Shown here: piece after piece, positions 15,609 through 25,507 of the stretch
How the letters are laid out: every line of letters begins with the position of its first letter
Numbering within the stretch: position 1 is the stretch's first letter
From: JAZDKP01 sp043802925
GTDB taxonomy: Bacteria > Fibrobacterota > OXYB2-FULL-49-7 > JAEUSG01
Assembly: GCA_043802925.1 (NCBI GenBank)
Contig: JAZDKP010000176.1
Span: forward strand, 1 to 36,718
Direction: 5' to 3'
DNA: 36,718 nt
The notes under the pieces: model-generated
Told to the model about the DNA's origin: nothing
Database searches by the model: none
Seen by the model: the letters and a program-made list of their open reading frames with translations, nothing else
Translations under genes and position numbers: made by a program

Positions 15609-15621
15609 GGGAAAAGACGAT

Positions 15622-15635
15622 TAATATAGTATATT
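15622..15635 (+). promoter_or_regulatory. -10-like AT box 2-15 nt before yqgE
   Basis: Overlapping TAATAT, TATAGT and TATATT boxes end 2 nt before the yqgE ATG in the cmk/yqgE divergent gap. No SD fits. If one of these is the -10, transcripts would be nearly leaderless. A clear -35 is not visible, and the boxes could also serve the opposite strand. Confidence 0.3.
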
Positions 15636-15637
15636 AT

Positions 15638-16222
15638 ATGGACAATATGGAAGAAAAAACCAATGTTTTGCCCTACGGCAGGGGCTCGCTTCTTCTCGCC
15701 AACGGCAACCTGGAGGACCCCAACTTCAAGCGCACCGTGGTCCTTTTATGCGAGCACAACGCGCAGGGCTCCTATGGACTCGTGTTGAACCGGCCGCTAA
15801 AAGTCACCCTCGCTGAGGCCTTTTCCGATAACCTGCTTTTGAAAAAAGACCGTACCGCGCTCCACTACGGCGGCCCCTGCGACACCACGCGGGTCCAGTG
15901 GCTCCATAACGGGGCAGACCGTGTGCCCGGGAGTTATGTTGTCAGCGACGGCGTTGCCCTTGGCGGCGATTTCGAGTCCGTTGTCAGGATGAAAAAAGAG
16001 GAACCCGGTGTTTTTTTATCCTGTTTTTACCTCGGCTATTCCGGTTGGGGAGAGGGGCAATTGGCAAAGGAAATGGAAGAAAAATCCTGGGTTATCGCAC
16101 CCGCTAAACCGGAGCACGTGTTTACTGAACGATACAAGGAACTCTGGCAGGACATCCTGAAAGGGATGGGGGATTACTACGCTTTTCTGGCTAAAATGCC
16201 ATTCGACCCGAGTATTAACTGA
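15638..16222 (+). CDS. yqgE: YqgE/AlgH (UPF0301) family protein
   Basis: A 194-aa cytoplasmic protein of the UPF0301 family. Visible signatures are 'GSLLLANGNLEDPNFKRTV' near the start, 'GLVLNRPL' and 'YGGPCD', then 'FLGYSGWGEGQLAKEM', which is typical of the second half. The biochemical function is not established. In pseudomonads AlgH has been linked to alginate regulation, which cannot be transferred here. ATG at 15638 or 15647 could start the protein; neither has an SD. xylB follows after 18 nt on the same strand. Confidence 0.92.
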   Translation: MDNMEEKTNVLPYGRGSLLLANGNLEDPNFKRTVVLLCEHNAQGSYGLVLNRPLKVTLAEAFSDNLLLKKDRTALHYGGPCDTTRVQWLHNGADRVPGSYVVSDGVALGGDFESVVRMKKEEPGVFLSCFYLGYSGWGEGQLAKEMEEKSWVIAPAKPEHVFTERYKELWQDILKGMGDYYAFLAKMPFDPSIN

Positions 16223-16240
16223 GAACAAGGAACTTGTTGT

Positions 16241-17836
16241 ATGATAAAGCGTTACTATGTCGGCCTCGACGTCTCGACTCAAGGGACAAAACTGGTGCTA
16301 CTCGACTATGCGTCAAAGCGCCCGCTCTTTGTCACGGTCGTGAACTACGACAAGGATTTACAGGAGTATAACACCGAGAACGGTGTTATCAAGGGGCGGC
16401 CCGAAGGGGTTTCTGAGTCTGACCCGAAGATGTGGATTAAAGCCGTGGACATCGTATTTGAACGGCTTAAAAATTCCGGCCACGATTCTGCCTGCGTGCG
16501 CGCGATTTCTGTATCGGGCCAACAGCACGGGTTGGTGTCGCTTGATGCGGAAGGGAACCTGACGCGGAAGACGAGCAAGCTCTGGAACGATGTCAGCACG
16601 GTTGCGGAATGTGCTGAAATTACGGAAAAGTGCGGGGGAAAAGCCGCATTGATTGCCAGCACTTGGAACGTCCTTAAGCCCGGTTACACGGCAGGGAAAA
16701 TCCTCCATTTCAAAAAAGAGGACCCGGACGGGTTCCGCCGCACCACGACTTTTTTTCTTGTCCACAACTACATCAACTGGTACCTTACGGGTGGTAAAAA
16801 GGGCGGCGTGCGTGCCATGGAGCCCGGCGACGCATCGGGAGTAGCCCTAATGAACCCGGAAAACAAGCAATGGGCGGTCCGTGTCTGCAATGCCATTGAC
16901 CCCCAGCTTATCGCAAAGCTCTTGCCTGTCAAGCCTGCGGATGAATTCATCGGAACAATCTCCAAAGAGCTTTCAGCCCGCTACGGTTTTCCTGCGGACT
17001 GCCGTATTGACGCGGGCTCCGGGGACAACATGTATGGCGCTGTTGGCACGGGAAACGTCCGTCCCGGTCTCGTCACCCTCAGCCTGGGCACGAGCGGTAC
17101 AGCCTGCACGCTGTTCAACTCGGTCTATCGTGACTCTGAGGGTGAAATTGCTTCGTTTTGCGATTCTTTTGGCCAGTATATGGCGCTCCTCTGCGTTTCA
17201 AACCTCGCGAACGGCTACAACAAGATTGTCCAGTCGCTGAATATTACGCATGAAGAGTTCTCTCGCCTCATAACAAAGACCGCGCCGGGCAACGGCGGAC
17301 GCGTCCTCATCCCGTGGTATACGGGCGAGCGCACACCGGATATGCCAAGCGGCGCTCCTGTGTACTTTGGCTTCGGCCTCGATGATTTTACTCCCGAACG
17401 CCTCAGCCGTGCCGTACTTGAGGGCCATGTGATGAACCTTTACGAGGGATTCTGTCGTCTTCAGACAAAGGCGGACGCGCTCTTCCTCACCGGCGGTATC
17501 GCGCAATCACCGGCCTGGCGCCAGTGCATCGCGGACATTTTCGGCCGCACTGTGGTGCCGGTCAAAGGGGAGGGGGCGGCGTTGGGCGCGGCCGTACACG
17601 CGGCCTATGTTGACAACAAGACGGACGTGGGCGCTGATGGCGTTTACGGCTTTGTGCGTCCGTTCATTGAATATGACGAGGCAAACCGTACGGCCCCGAA
17701 TCCTGCTGTTGCGGAAAAATATGAATCATTCAAGCGCATCTATCTTGCGCTATCAGCGCGTGCGCGCGGCGTTGCGGGTGCCGGAGACCCCTTTGCGCTG
17801 CGGCGGAGTTTTGTGGAGGCGTATGGGACCGAATAA
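16241..17836 (+). CDS. xylB: Xylulokinase-type FGGY sugar kinase
   Basis: The 531-aa FGGY-family kinase would phosphorylate D-xylulose, or a closely related ketose, with ATP. FGGY_N begins 'YYVGLDVSTQGTKLVLLDY' (phosphate-1 loop). 'SVSGQQHGLVSLD' and 'LWNDVSTVAE' match xylulokinases, and 'DAGSGDNMYGAVG' holds the catalytic Asp. FGGY_C has 'LSLGTSGTACTLF' and 'LFLTGGIAQSPAWRQ', then 'GAALGAAVHAA'. An AAGGA leader precedes the ATG. The 3' end overlaps the next gene by 14 nt. No xylose isomerase or transporter is in the window, so the substrate is inferred from family likeness. Confidence 0.9.
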   Translation: MIKRYYVGLDVSTQGTKLVLLDYASKRPLFVTVVNYDKDLQEYNTENGVIKGRPEGVSESDPKMWIKAVDIVFERLKNSGHDSACVRAISVSGQQHGLVSLDAEGNLTRKTSKLWNDVSTVAECAEITEKCGGKAALIASTWNVLKPGYTAGKILHFKKEDPDGFRRTTTFFLVHNYINWYLTGGKKGGVRAMEPGDASGVALMNPENKQWAVRVCNAIDPQLIAKLLPVKPADEFIGTISKELSARYGFPADCRIDAGSGDNMYGAVGTGNVRPGLVTLSLGTSGTACTLFNSVYRDSEGEIASFCDSFGQYMALLCVSNLANGYNKIVQSLNITHEEFSRLITKTAPGNGGRVLIPWYTGERTPDMPSGAPVYFGFGLDDFTPERLSRAVLEGHVMNLYEGFCRLQTKADALFLTGGIAQSPAWRQCIADIFGRTVVPVKGEGAALGAAVHAAYVDNKTDVGADGVYGFVRPFIEYDEANRTAPNPAVAEKYESFKRIYLALSARARGVAGAGDPFALRRSFVEAYGTE

Positions 17837-18233
17837 GGAAAAAGAGGCCGCACTTGAGGCGCGCATGCTCCGGTTTGGCGTGCGCATGGCTGACATCGAT
17901 GAGCAGTTCACCCGCTCGCAGGGGAATGGCGGCCAGAATGTGAACAAGACCTCCACCTGTGTCCAGTTTCTGCACCGCCCCACCGGACTTATTGTCAAAT
18001 GCTCTGACACGCGTTCCCAGTTGCTCAACCGCTTTCTGGGGCTCCGGCGGCTGGTCGATAAAATCGAGGCGCAGATACTTGGCCGCCGGAGCGAAGCACA
18101 GCAACACATCGAAAAAATACGTCGCCAGAAGCGCAAACGTTCCAAACGGGCAAAGGCAAAGATGCTGGATGACAAACGGCATCACTCAGAGAAAAAGCAA
18201 CAGCGCGGTTCGTCCGGATTCAGCGGAGATTAA
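17823..18233 (+). CDS. GGQ release-factor-like ribosome rescue protein
   Basis: A 136-aa protein with only the class I release-factor catalytic domain. The GGQ peptidyl-tRNA hydrolysis motif is in 'SQGNGGQNVNKTST', followed by 'GLIVKCSDTRSQLLNR' and a highly basic C-terminal tail from about residue 100. There is no codon-recognition domain, so it should free stalled peptides in the manner of ArfB/YaeJ. The 'IVKCxxTRS' stretch and short N-terminus resemble the mitochondrial C12orf65/mtRF-R group more than ArfB, from memory. GGAGG lies just before the ATG, which overlaps the xylB end by 14 nt; longer upstream in-frame starts run deep inside xylB. mntP follows after 5 nt. Confidence 0.85.
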   Translation: MGPNKEKEAALEARMLRFGVRMADIDEQFTRSQGNGGQNVNKTSTCVQFLHRPTGLIVKCSDTRSQLLNRFLGLRRLVDKIEAQILGRRSEAQQHIEKIRRQKRKRSKRAKAKMLDDKRHHSEKKQQRGSSGFSGD

Positions 18234-18238
18234 TCGTT

Positions 18239-18799
18239 ATGGGCCTTTTATCTGTCTTTTTAATTGGCATCGGGCTATCAATGGACGCGTTCGCGGTCTC
18301 GCTTTCCGCCTGTCTCACCTGGCACGGCGACCGTTACCGCACTGCGCTCAAGCTGGGCCTCTTTTTCGGCGGGTTCCAGGCCCTGATGCCCGCACTCGGC
18401 TGGCTTTGCGGAACGCGGCTGCACGAATTCAGCATCATTGCCACACTCGACCACTGGATCGCGTTCGGACTGCTCGCGTTTGTGGGCGGAAAAATGATAT
18501 GGGCTGCCTGGAAAAACCGGGGCGGGGAGTGCATCAAGGAACACCTTACGCTCAAGACGCTGCTTTTGCTCTCTTTCGCCACCAGCATCGACGCTTTTGC
18601 CGTGGGGTTGAGCTTTGCCATGCTCGCTATCGAGATTCTCGTGCCGGTATTGCTCATCGGCGTCACGACCTTTGCCATCTCCTTTGCAGGCGCCCTGCTC
18701 GGCGAACGGTTGGGCCGTTTTGCGGGCAAAGGGGCGGAGTTTCTTGGCGGGGGGCTCCTCATCGCCATCGGGCTGCGTATTCTTTGCATCCATTTATAA
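18239..18799 (+). CDS. mntP: Manganese efflux pump MntP
   Basis: A 186-aa inner-membrane protein of the MntP (YebN) family with about six hydrophobic segments. The paired acidic motifs 'LSMDAFAVSLS' (about residues 13-23) and 'ATSIDAFAVGLS' (about 118-130) mark the internal duplication and carry the Asp residues needed for Mn2+ export. Length is typical. It lies 5 nt after the rescue-factor gene, probably co-transcribed. No Mn-sensing yybP-ykoY riboswitch can fit in front of it, so control would be at the operon level. Confidence 0.95.
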   Translation: MGLLSVFLIGIGLSMDAFAVSLSACLTWHGDRYRTALKLGLFFGGFQALMPALGWLCGTRLHEFSIIATLDHWIAFGLLAFVGGKMIWAAWKNRGGECIKEHLTLKTLLLLSFATSIDAFAVGLSFAMLAIEILVPVLLIGVTTFAISFAGALLGERLGRFAGKGAEFLGGGLLIAIGLRILCIHL

Positions 18800-18855
18800 G
18801 ATTTTCCGCATGCGGGAAGATGTTGACGCGCAAGATTGCGTTTACAATGTCGGCG

Positions 18856-18884
18856 TTGCCAAAACGGAATGTATAGAGTATATT
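18856..18884 (+). promoter_or_regulatory. Putative sigma-70 promoter for hicBA
   Basis: TTGCCA (18856-18861) and TATATT (18879-18884) are separated by 17 nt. The start point would be about 18891, just before the GGAGG of hicB. A short palindrome CGCAA-GA-TTGCG lies about 20 nt upstream. Confidence 0.5.
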
Positions 18885-18902
18885 TCATGTACGGAGGTAC
18901 GG

Positions 18903-19142
18903 ATGAAGCAATACCAGGAATTCGATATCGATTATTATCAGGACGAGGACGGAATCTTTACTGCAGTTGTGTCCGCAATCCGCGGGTGCGTGGCTTCGGG
19001 GCGTACGCTTCAAGAAGCTTATCGTAACGCCATCGATGCAATTGAGAGCTGTCTTGAGGCCCGGGCGTCTGTTGTGGTCAAGAAGCTCCGCAAAAGTCGT
19101 TATGACCGTTTGAATATCTACCGGCGGCCAGTCAGTGCCTAA
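18903..19142 (+). CDS. hicB: HicB-like antitoxin
   Basis: A 79-aa protein with the partial RNase H-like HicB fold: 'FDIDYYQDEDGIFTAVVSAIRGC' then 'SGRTLQEAYRNAIDAIESCLEA'. It should bind and mask the HicA toxin encoded directly after it. It ends soon after the fold ('YRRPVSA') and shows no C-terminal helix-turn-helix or ribbon-helix-helix, so autorepression by this protein alone is doubtful. GGAGG precedes the ATG; the frame stays open upstream into mntP, but no start there has such a leader. Antitoxin-first order is the reverse of the classical hicAB. Confidence 0.88.
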   Translation: MKQYQEFDIDYYQDEDGIFTAVVSAIRGCVASGRTLQEAYRNAIDAIESCLEARASVVVKKLRKSRYDRLNIYRRPVSA

Positions 19143-19353
19143 ACTCGCCCGTGTGTCATACCGGGAACTTGTATCCAAATTACGCTCTGCTGGATATCAT
19201 GAAATTCGCACAAGCAGACACCCTGTCTATTACCTTGCAGAAAAGAACATAACTATTCCCGTACCCGCCCACACCGGAGATGTTCCCATTGGCACATTGC
19301 GTGCCATTGTTCGTGAAATGGATCTTACCGTTCAGGATTTCAACGCGCTTTAA
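19135..19353 (+). CDS. hicA: HicA-like mRNA interferase toxin
   Basis: A 72-aa HicA-family toxin, a small double-stranded-RNA-binding-like ribonuclease that cleaves mRNA. 'SYRELVSKLRSAGYHEIRTSRHPVYYL' matches the family, with His in 'SRHPVYY' as the catalytic residue, followed by 'ITIPVPAHTGDVPIGTLRAIVREM'. The usual Gly-Ser-His context is altered to Ser-Arg-His. It uses GTG and overlaps hicB by 8 nt, typical of coupled toxin-antitoxin pairs. A TGGCAC-N5-GTGC element, a possible sigma-54-type site for the kinase operon downstream, lies inside the gene at 19290. Confidence 0.88.
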   Translation: MPKLARVSYRELVSKLRSAGYHEIRTSRHPVYYLAEKNITIPVPAHTGDVPIGTLRAIVREMDLTVQDFNAL

Positions 19354-19365
19354 GTCCCTTTCCGG

Positions 19366-19395
19366 TTGCTCCTTCTTCCCCTCGGACATTATATT
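19366..19395 (+). promoter_or_regulatory. Putative promoter of the kinase operon
   Basis: TTGCTC (19366-19371) is followed after 17-18 nt by TTATAT/TATATT (19389-19395). A start near 19402 would leave a leader of about 8 nt and no SD before the ATG at 19410. The -35 is a weak match. A sigma-54-like GG-N10-GC element about 100 nt upstream is an alternative. Confidence 0.4.
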
Positions 19396-19409
19396 ATAGA
19401 AACTATACC

Positions 19410-21089
19410 ATGGCATCCATAATCGGCCGGCATTTCGGAAAATATTTCGTTGAAAAAGAGCTCGGCAAGGGCGGAATGGCCACGGTGTATCTCGCCCTGC
19501 ACCAGGACCTTGGGCGGCGTGTGGCGCTCAAGATTATGCATCCCCATCTTGCAACAGACAAGGACGCGCGCACCCGGTTCGAGAACGAGGCCAAGGCCAT
19601 CGCACGATTGGAGCATGTCAACATCCTCCAAATCTATGATTACGGCAACTGGGAGGATAATTTCTACATCGCCATGGAACTTGTGGAGGGCAAGGACGCG
19701 GAAAAAGTCCTGAAGGAAAACGGGCCGCTGCCGCCCGAAGTCACGGCCGTCATCTTTTGCGGAATCGCAGGCGGCCTGTATGAGGCGCACCGGCACGGCA
19801 TCATCCACCGTGACATCAAGCTCTCCAACATCATCCTCCGCACGGACGGCTTGGCCAAGCTGTCGGACTTTGGCATCGTCAAAATGGAGGACGGCGTCAG
19901 CCTTACCCAGTCGCATAGTATTGTGGGCACCCCTTTTTACATTTCGCCCGAACAGGTGGAGGGAGGCAAGCCTTCGGTGCAGTCCGACATCTTCGCTTTC
20001 GGCGTGGCCATGTACTACGCGCTTGCGGGTCAGTATCCCTACAAGGCCGACACCGTGCATGTGGTCTTAAGCGCCATCGCAACCGGCAAGTCCCTGCCCC
20101 TCAAGGACTGCGGAGTTTACGTGCCTTCCGAACTTGTCATGGTTGTGGAAAAATGCATGGCGCGCGAGCCCCAAAAGCGGTACGAGAACGCCGCGCTCCT
20201 CGCGCAGGACCTCAACGCCTTTCTCTACCGCCGCCAGCTGGCCAACGACAAGTCCGAGGTCGAAAGCTATCTCCGCAACCCGTCCGGCTATTCCGAAGCG
20301 CTCAAGGAAAGCAGCGTCAAGCTCAAGATGGGGCGCGCCAACACCTTCAAGGAAAAGGGGCTCGCCTTTGAGGCGCTCCGTGAATACGAGTCCATTCTCG
20401 ATGAGGAGCCCGGCAACTCGCAGGTCCGCCGGCTGGTGAGCGAGCTCCGCGTCACGGCCATGACGCCCGACCGGACGGACGTCAACCTGGCCACGATGGT
20501 CATCCCCCGGAAAAAGAGCCGCGTCTCCTTCGTTATCGCGGGTGCGGCCCTTCTGTTGCTGACCTGTGCGCTGATTTATATCGGGGTGCTCCGGAGCCAG
20601 CCCGCGCCCCCCTCCAAGGCGGTTGACGCGATTGCGGATTCGTTCTTCAAGGCCAACGCGGGAATGTTCGATTCTCCGGCAAGGCCGGACACTGCGGCGC
20701 CGCGCGCGGTGCCCCCCCTCGTGCGGCCGGAGAAAAGAACGCAGGCGCTCCCAGCCTCGGTCCGGAACGCATTGAAAAAAGAAACGCAGACCGTGCCGGT
20801 GGACAGCCTCCCTGCCGCAACGCCGGACTCGGCGTCCGCCGTTGCTGCGGTTCCGTCCGCGCCGCCCTGTTCGGGCACGCTCTTTGTGGTGCTGGAAAAC
20901 CTCTGGGGCACCCTGTATGTCAACAATGTCAAGTATGGCAACGCGCCCACTAAAAACAAGCTGGACTTTCCCTGCGGCACTTACCCCCTGCGCATCGAAA
21001 CTGTGAGTGGCCGGCAGTATACCGCGACCGTGACCATCGTTTCGGGCGAGGATCTGAAGCTCCAGATACGCGAGAGTGAATTCAAATGA
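19410..21089 (+). CDS. Transmembrane Ser/Thr protein kinase, PEGA-like tail
   Basis: A 559-aa Hanks-type kinase. The Gly-rich loop is 'GKGGMATVY' (residues 19-27), with the ATP Lys at 41 in 'VALKIM', catalytic loop His133-Arg-Asp135 in 'HRDIKLSN', DFG at 153-155 and 'GTPFYISPEQ' in the P+1 loop, all intact. Residues about 290-350 form a helical TPR-like linker, and one membrane span lies at about 372-394. The outer part is Pro/Ala-rich and ends in a PEGA-like beta domain ('GTLFVVLENLWGTLYVNN'). It probably sits in the inner membrane with the kinase inside. It overlaps the next gene by ATGA and shares an operon with an FHA-domain regulator, a likely phospho-Thr target. Confidence 0.93.
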   Translation: MASIIGRHFGKYFVEKELGKGGMATVYLALHQDLGRRVALKIMHPHLATDKDARTRFENEAKAIARLEHVNILQIYDYGNWEDNFYIAMELVEGKDAEKVLKENGPLPPEVTAVIFCGIAGGLYEAHRHGIIHRDIKLSNIILRTDGLAKLSDFGIVKMEDGVSLTQSHSIVGTPFYISPEQVEGGKPSVQSDIFAFGVAMYYALAGQYPYKADTVHVVLSAIATGKSLPLKDCGVYVPSELVMVVEKCMAREPQKRYENAALLAQDLNAFLYRRQLANDKSEVESYLRNPSGYSEALKESSVKLKMGRANTFKEKGLAFEALREYESILDEEPGNSQVRRLVSELRVTAMTPDRTDVNLATMVIPRKKSRVSFVIAGAALLLLTCALIYIGVLRSQPAPPSKAVDAIADSFFKANAGMFDSPARPDTAAPRAVPPLVRPEKRTQALPASVRNALKKETQTVPVDSLPAATPDSASAVAAVPSAPPCSGTLFVVLENLWGTLYVNNVKYGNAPTKNKLDFPCGTYPLRIETVSGRQYTATVTIVSGEDLKLQIRESEFK

Positions 21090-21871
21090 GAGAACGGCCT
21101 GTGTTCCTGTTCGCAGCTTCGTTGGCCCTGCTGGCGGCCCCGGTGCTTTTTGGGCAGGAACCGTTGGCCCCTTCCACGGGGCCTTCCGCTCCCGCGGCCG
21201 TGCCTGTGGATACGATCCCGGCTCCTCCACCCAAGGCGGTTCTGCCCGAGGAGCGGTGCTTTGATTCCTACCGTCAGGGTGAATATGAGCGCACGGTGGA
21301 CTGCCTGAGCAGCCTGCTCTATACCGGTGAAATCGCGGACACGGCCCGGCTGGTGCCTTGTTACGAGTATCTCGGCGTCTCGTTGTCCATGATTGAAAAA
21401 AAAGACCTGGCCAGGACCGCATTCAAAAAGCTCCTTGCCCTCAAGCCCGGGTACGAACTGAACCCCAATGTCTACCTTCCGGACATCATTTCCCTCTACC
21501 AGATCACCAAGTTTGAACACATCCTGTCGCGCCGGGTGCTCATCCTCGATACGGTGCCCGCCTATTCGCGCGCGCTCAACTATCTTCCGCTTGCGGTTCC
21601 CCAGTTCATGAACAAGGAAAATGTCAAGGGGGGGCTGGTCCTGGGCCTGCAGGCCGCGGCCCTTACGGTCTCCATTGTCGCGTATCAGCGTCAGCAGCGC
21701 TATTATTCGCCCGATTACGGGTACCGCGAAGAGAACGTGGCCGATGCGCACGCGTATAACCTGACGCAGAAAATATCATTGCTCACGTTCCTGTCCGCCT
21801 ACGTTTACAGTATCATTGACGGATTCATGCACAAGCCCATTACGCTGGAACATGCGGCCGCGCAACGTTAA
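21086..21871 (+). CDS. TPR-like envelope protein, unknown
   Basis: A 261-aa protein with a cleavable-looking signal peptide (about residues 1-24, ending in FGQ), a Pro/Ala-rich stretch, and a TPR-like helical region (about 50-130: 'CFDSYRQGEYERTVDCLSSLL', 'LARTAFKKLLALKPGYEL'). The C-terminal part has one or two hydrophobic segments ('GLVLGLQAAALTVSIVAY', 'LLTFLSAYVYSIIDGF'), resembling the DUF5683-like tails of envelope proteins. It overlaps the kinase gene by 4 nt and precedes the sigma-54 regulator by 32 nt. It may sense or scaffold the kinase in the envelope; that is inference from the operon only. Confidence 0.75.
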   Translation: MRERPVFLFAASLALLAAPVLFGQEPLAPSTGPSAPAAVPVDTIPAPPPKAVLPEERCFDSYRQGEYERTVDCLSSLLYTGEIADTARLVPCYEYLGVSLSMIEKKDLARTAFKKLLALKPGYELNPNVYLPDIISLYQITKFEHILSRRVLILDTVPAYSRALNYLPLAVPQFMNKENVKGGLVLGLQAAALTVSIVAYQRQQRYYSPDYGYREENVADAHAYNLTQKISLLTFLSAYVYSIIDGFMHKPITLEHAAAQR

Positions 21872-21903
21872 AAGGCAAAAAACAACAAAGGACACCCGAC
21901 GCT

Positions 21904-23891
<1,988 letters not shown>

Positions 23892-23895
<4 letters not shown>

Positions 23896-25211
23896 CCGTG
23901 GTCCGGGGCCTCCTTTTCCTCCTTCCGCTTTTCCTCGGCTGCGGCTACTTCGATTCGGCCTTGAGCCCGGTCGAGAGCACGACCGCCACGCTCACGGGCC
24001 GCGTGGTCGACAGCCTTTCGCTCAAGGGACTCCCGGGCGTCACGGTCACGCTCTCGGCCCTGCGGGACACCTCGGTCGTGACCGGCGACAACGGCCTGTT
24101 CAACTTCAGCGTCACGACCACGGGCAAAAAGCGCATCCGTATCCAGGCTCCGGGTTACCAATCCTTCGAGAGGGCGGTGGACCTGACGGCCCGGCCCAAC
24201 GAACTCGACTCGCTCTTCCTGGTGCGGCGCAATTCCCGTCCGCACATCAACCGCTTCATTTATCCCGAACCCAACACGTTCAATGTCCCGCTCACCCTCA
24301 AGTTCAAATGGTCGGTCTCGGATTCGGACTTTGCAAACCGCAATTCCATTGAGTACCTCCGTTATCGTTTTTACCTGGGCACGGTCGATCCGCCGCCCCT
24401 GGTTGATTCGGGCGTCCTCGAATCCGACGCCTTCCGCATCGACGATATCTACGGCAATCCCTATACCTTTGTCATCAACCGGCCCGAGTCCCTTTTCAAC
24501 CGGCTCGACTCCAACAGGGTTTATTACCGGCGCCTGGTGGTCGTTGACATGCTGGGGGACTCCGATGCCGTCTACAACGACGTTTTTCGTACACGCCAGG
24601 CATTCCCGCCCTGTCCCGACAGCATGGCCCTGGTCGAACTGAAGGCCTTCCCGGCCTTTTGCATGGACAAGTATGAGTTCACGAACGTGGATTACCTCGA
24701 TGTCATGCCGAGCTGGACCTGGGCCGACCGCACCATTTTCTCACAGCAGACCACCACGCCGGCCCTCAATATCTCCAAGGATTCCGCGGTCGTTGCCTGT
24801 GCACGGCAGGGCAAGCGGCTCTGCTCCATCGATGAGTGGGCGGTGGCGGTGCGGGGCTATGATTCCACCAAGTATCCCTACGGTCCGGATTATGATCCGG
24901 GCCGGTGCAATACCGAAAAGACAAACGCCGTCGATCCGTTCACCCCCAACGTGACCTGGCCCGTGGATTCGCTCAAGACCTGTGTTTCCTCCTACGGCCT
25001 ATACGATTTGTCGGGAAATGCGAGCGAATGGGTCTCGCCCGACTACTGCGTCGGAGACTACCCGCTCCTGGACAGTCAGGGACAGACGCTCTATTACCAT
25101 GTCGGCGGGGCCTGGTGGAGCCGCGCCACCTCGGGCTTGAACAGCATTGCCAGCACCACGGAAAAGCATCTTTATGACATCGGGTTCCGGTGTTGCAAGA
25201 ATGTCCATTGA
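23892..25211 (+). CDS. FGE/SUMF1-domain lipoprotein with Cna-B-like domain
   Basis: A 439-aa predicted lipoprotein with a lipobox ending Leu-Gly-Cys17. Residues about 35-100 form a carboxypeptidase-regulatory-like beta domain ('GRVVDSLSLKGLPGVTVTLS', 'GLFNFSVTTTGKKRIRI'). Residues 110-235 form a beta-sandwich, and about 240-437 form a formylglycine-generating-enzyme (SUMF1) fold ('FCMDKYEFTNVDYL', 'GKRLCSIDEWAVAVRG', 'YGLYDLSGNASEWVS', 'IGFRCC'). The usual RGGSW is replaced by GGAWW, so enzymatic activity is doubtful and a binding or scaffold role is more likely. It overlaps the regulator by 4 nt and ends the signalling operon. Compare the PKD/FGE lipoprotein at 34068. Confidence 0.88.
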
Positions 25212-25236
25212 TTCAACCGTTCGCATAAGGAGGACC

Positions 25237-25461
25237 ATGTATTACGACTTTCAATGCCAGGCCTGCAGTACACGCTTTGAAGTGCAGAAGAGCATTCATG
25301 ACAGCAGCAACGCGAACTGCCCGGCCTGCGGAAAAGAGGCGCTCCGCGTCATCACCGGCGGCTCCGGGTTTCTTGGCAAAGGCATGAAGCCTTCGGACTG
25401 CACGGGCTCGCCCGCGGCCTGCCCGTCGGCGCACAAGTGCGGGATGGGGTGCTGCCACTAG
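25237..25461 (+). CDS. FmdB-like zinc-ribbon protein
   Basis: A 74-aa protein whose N-terminus 'YYDFQCQACSTRFEV' and 'CPACGK' form the CxxC...CxxC zinc ribbon of the FmdB regulatory family. The C-terminus has an added Cys/His cluster ('AACPSAHKCGMGCCH'), which could bind a second metal. A strong AAGGAGG sits before the ATG. The function of the family is not settled; it is often linked to regulation of amidases or methanogenesis genes by name only. It lies 25 nt after the FGE lipoprotein gene. Confidence 0.88.
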   Translation: MYYDFQCQACSTRFEVQKSIHDSSNANCPACGKEALRVITGGSGFLGKGMKPSDCTGSPAACPSAHKCGMGCCH

Positions 25462-25507
25462 CGCAAAGTCCCGCCCTGTCCTGAACATCGCTTAAAGGAG
25501 AACAAAC

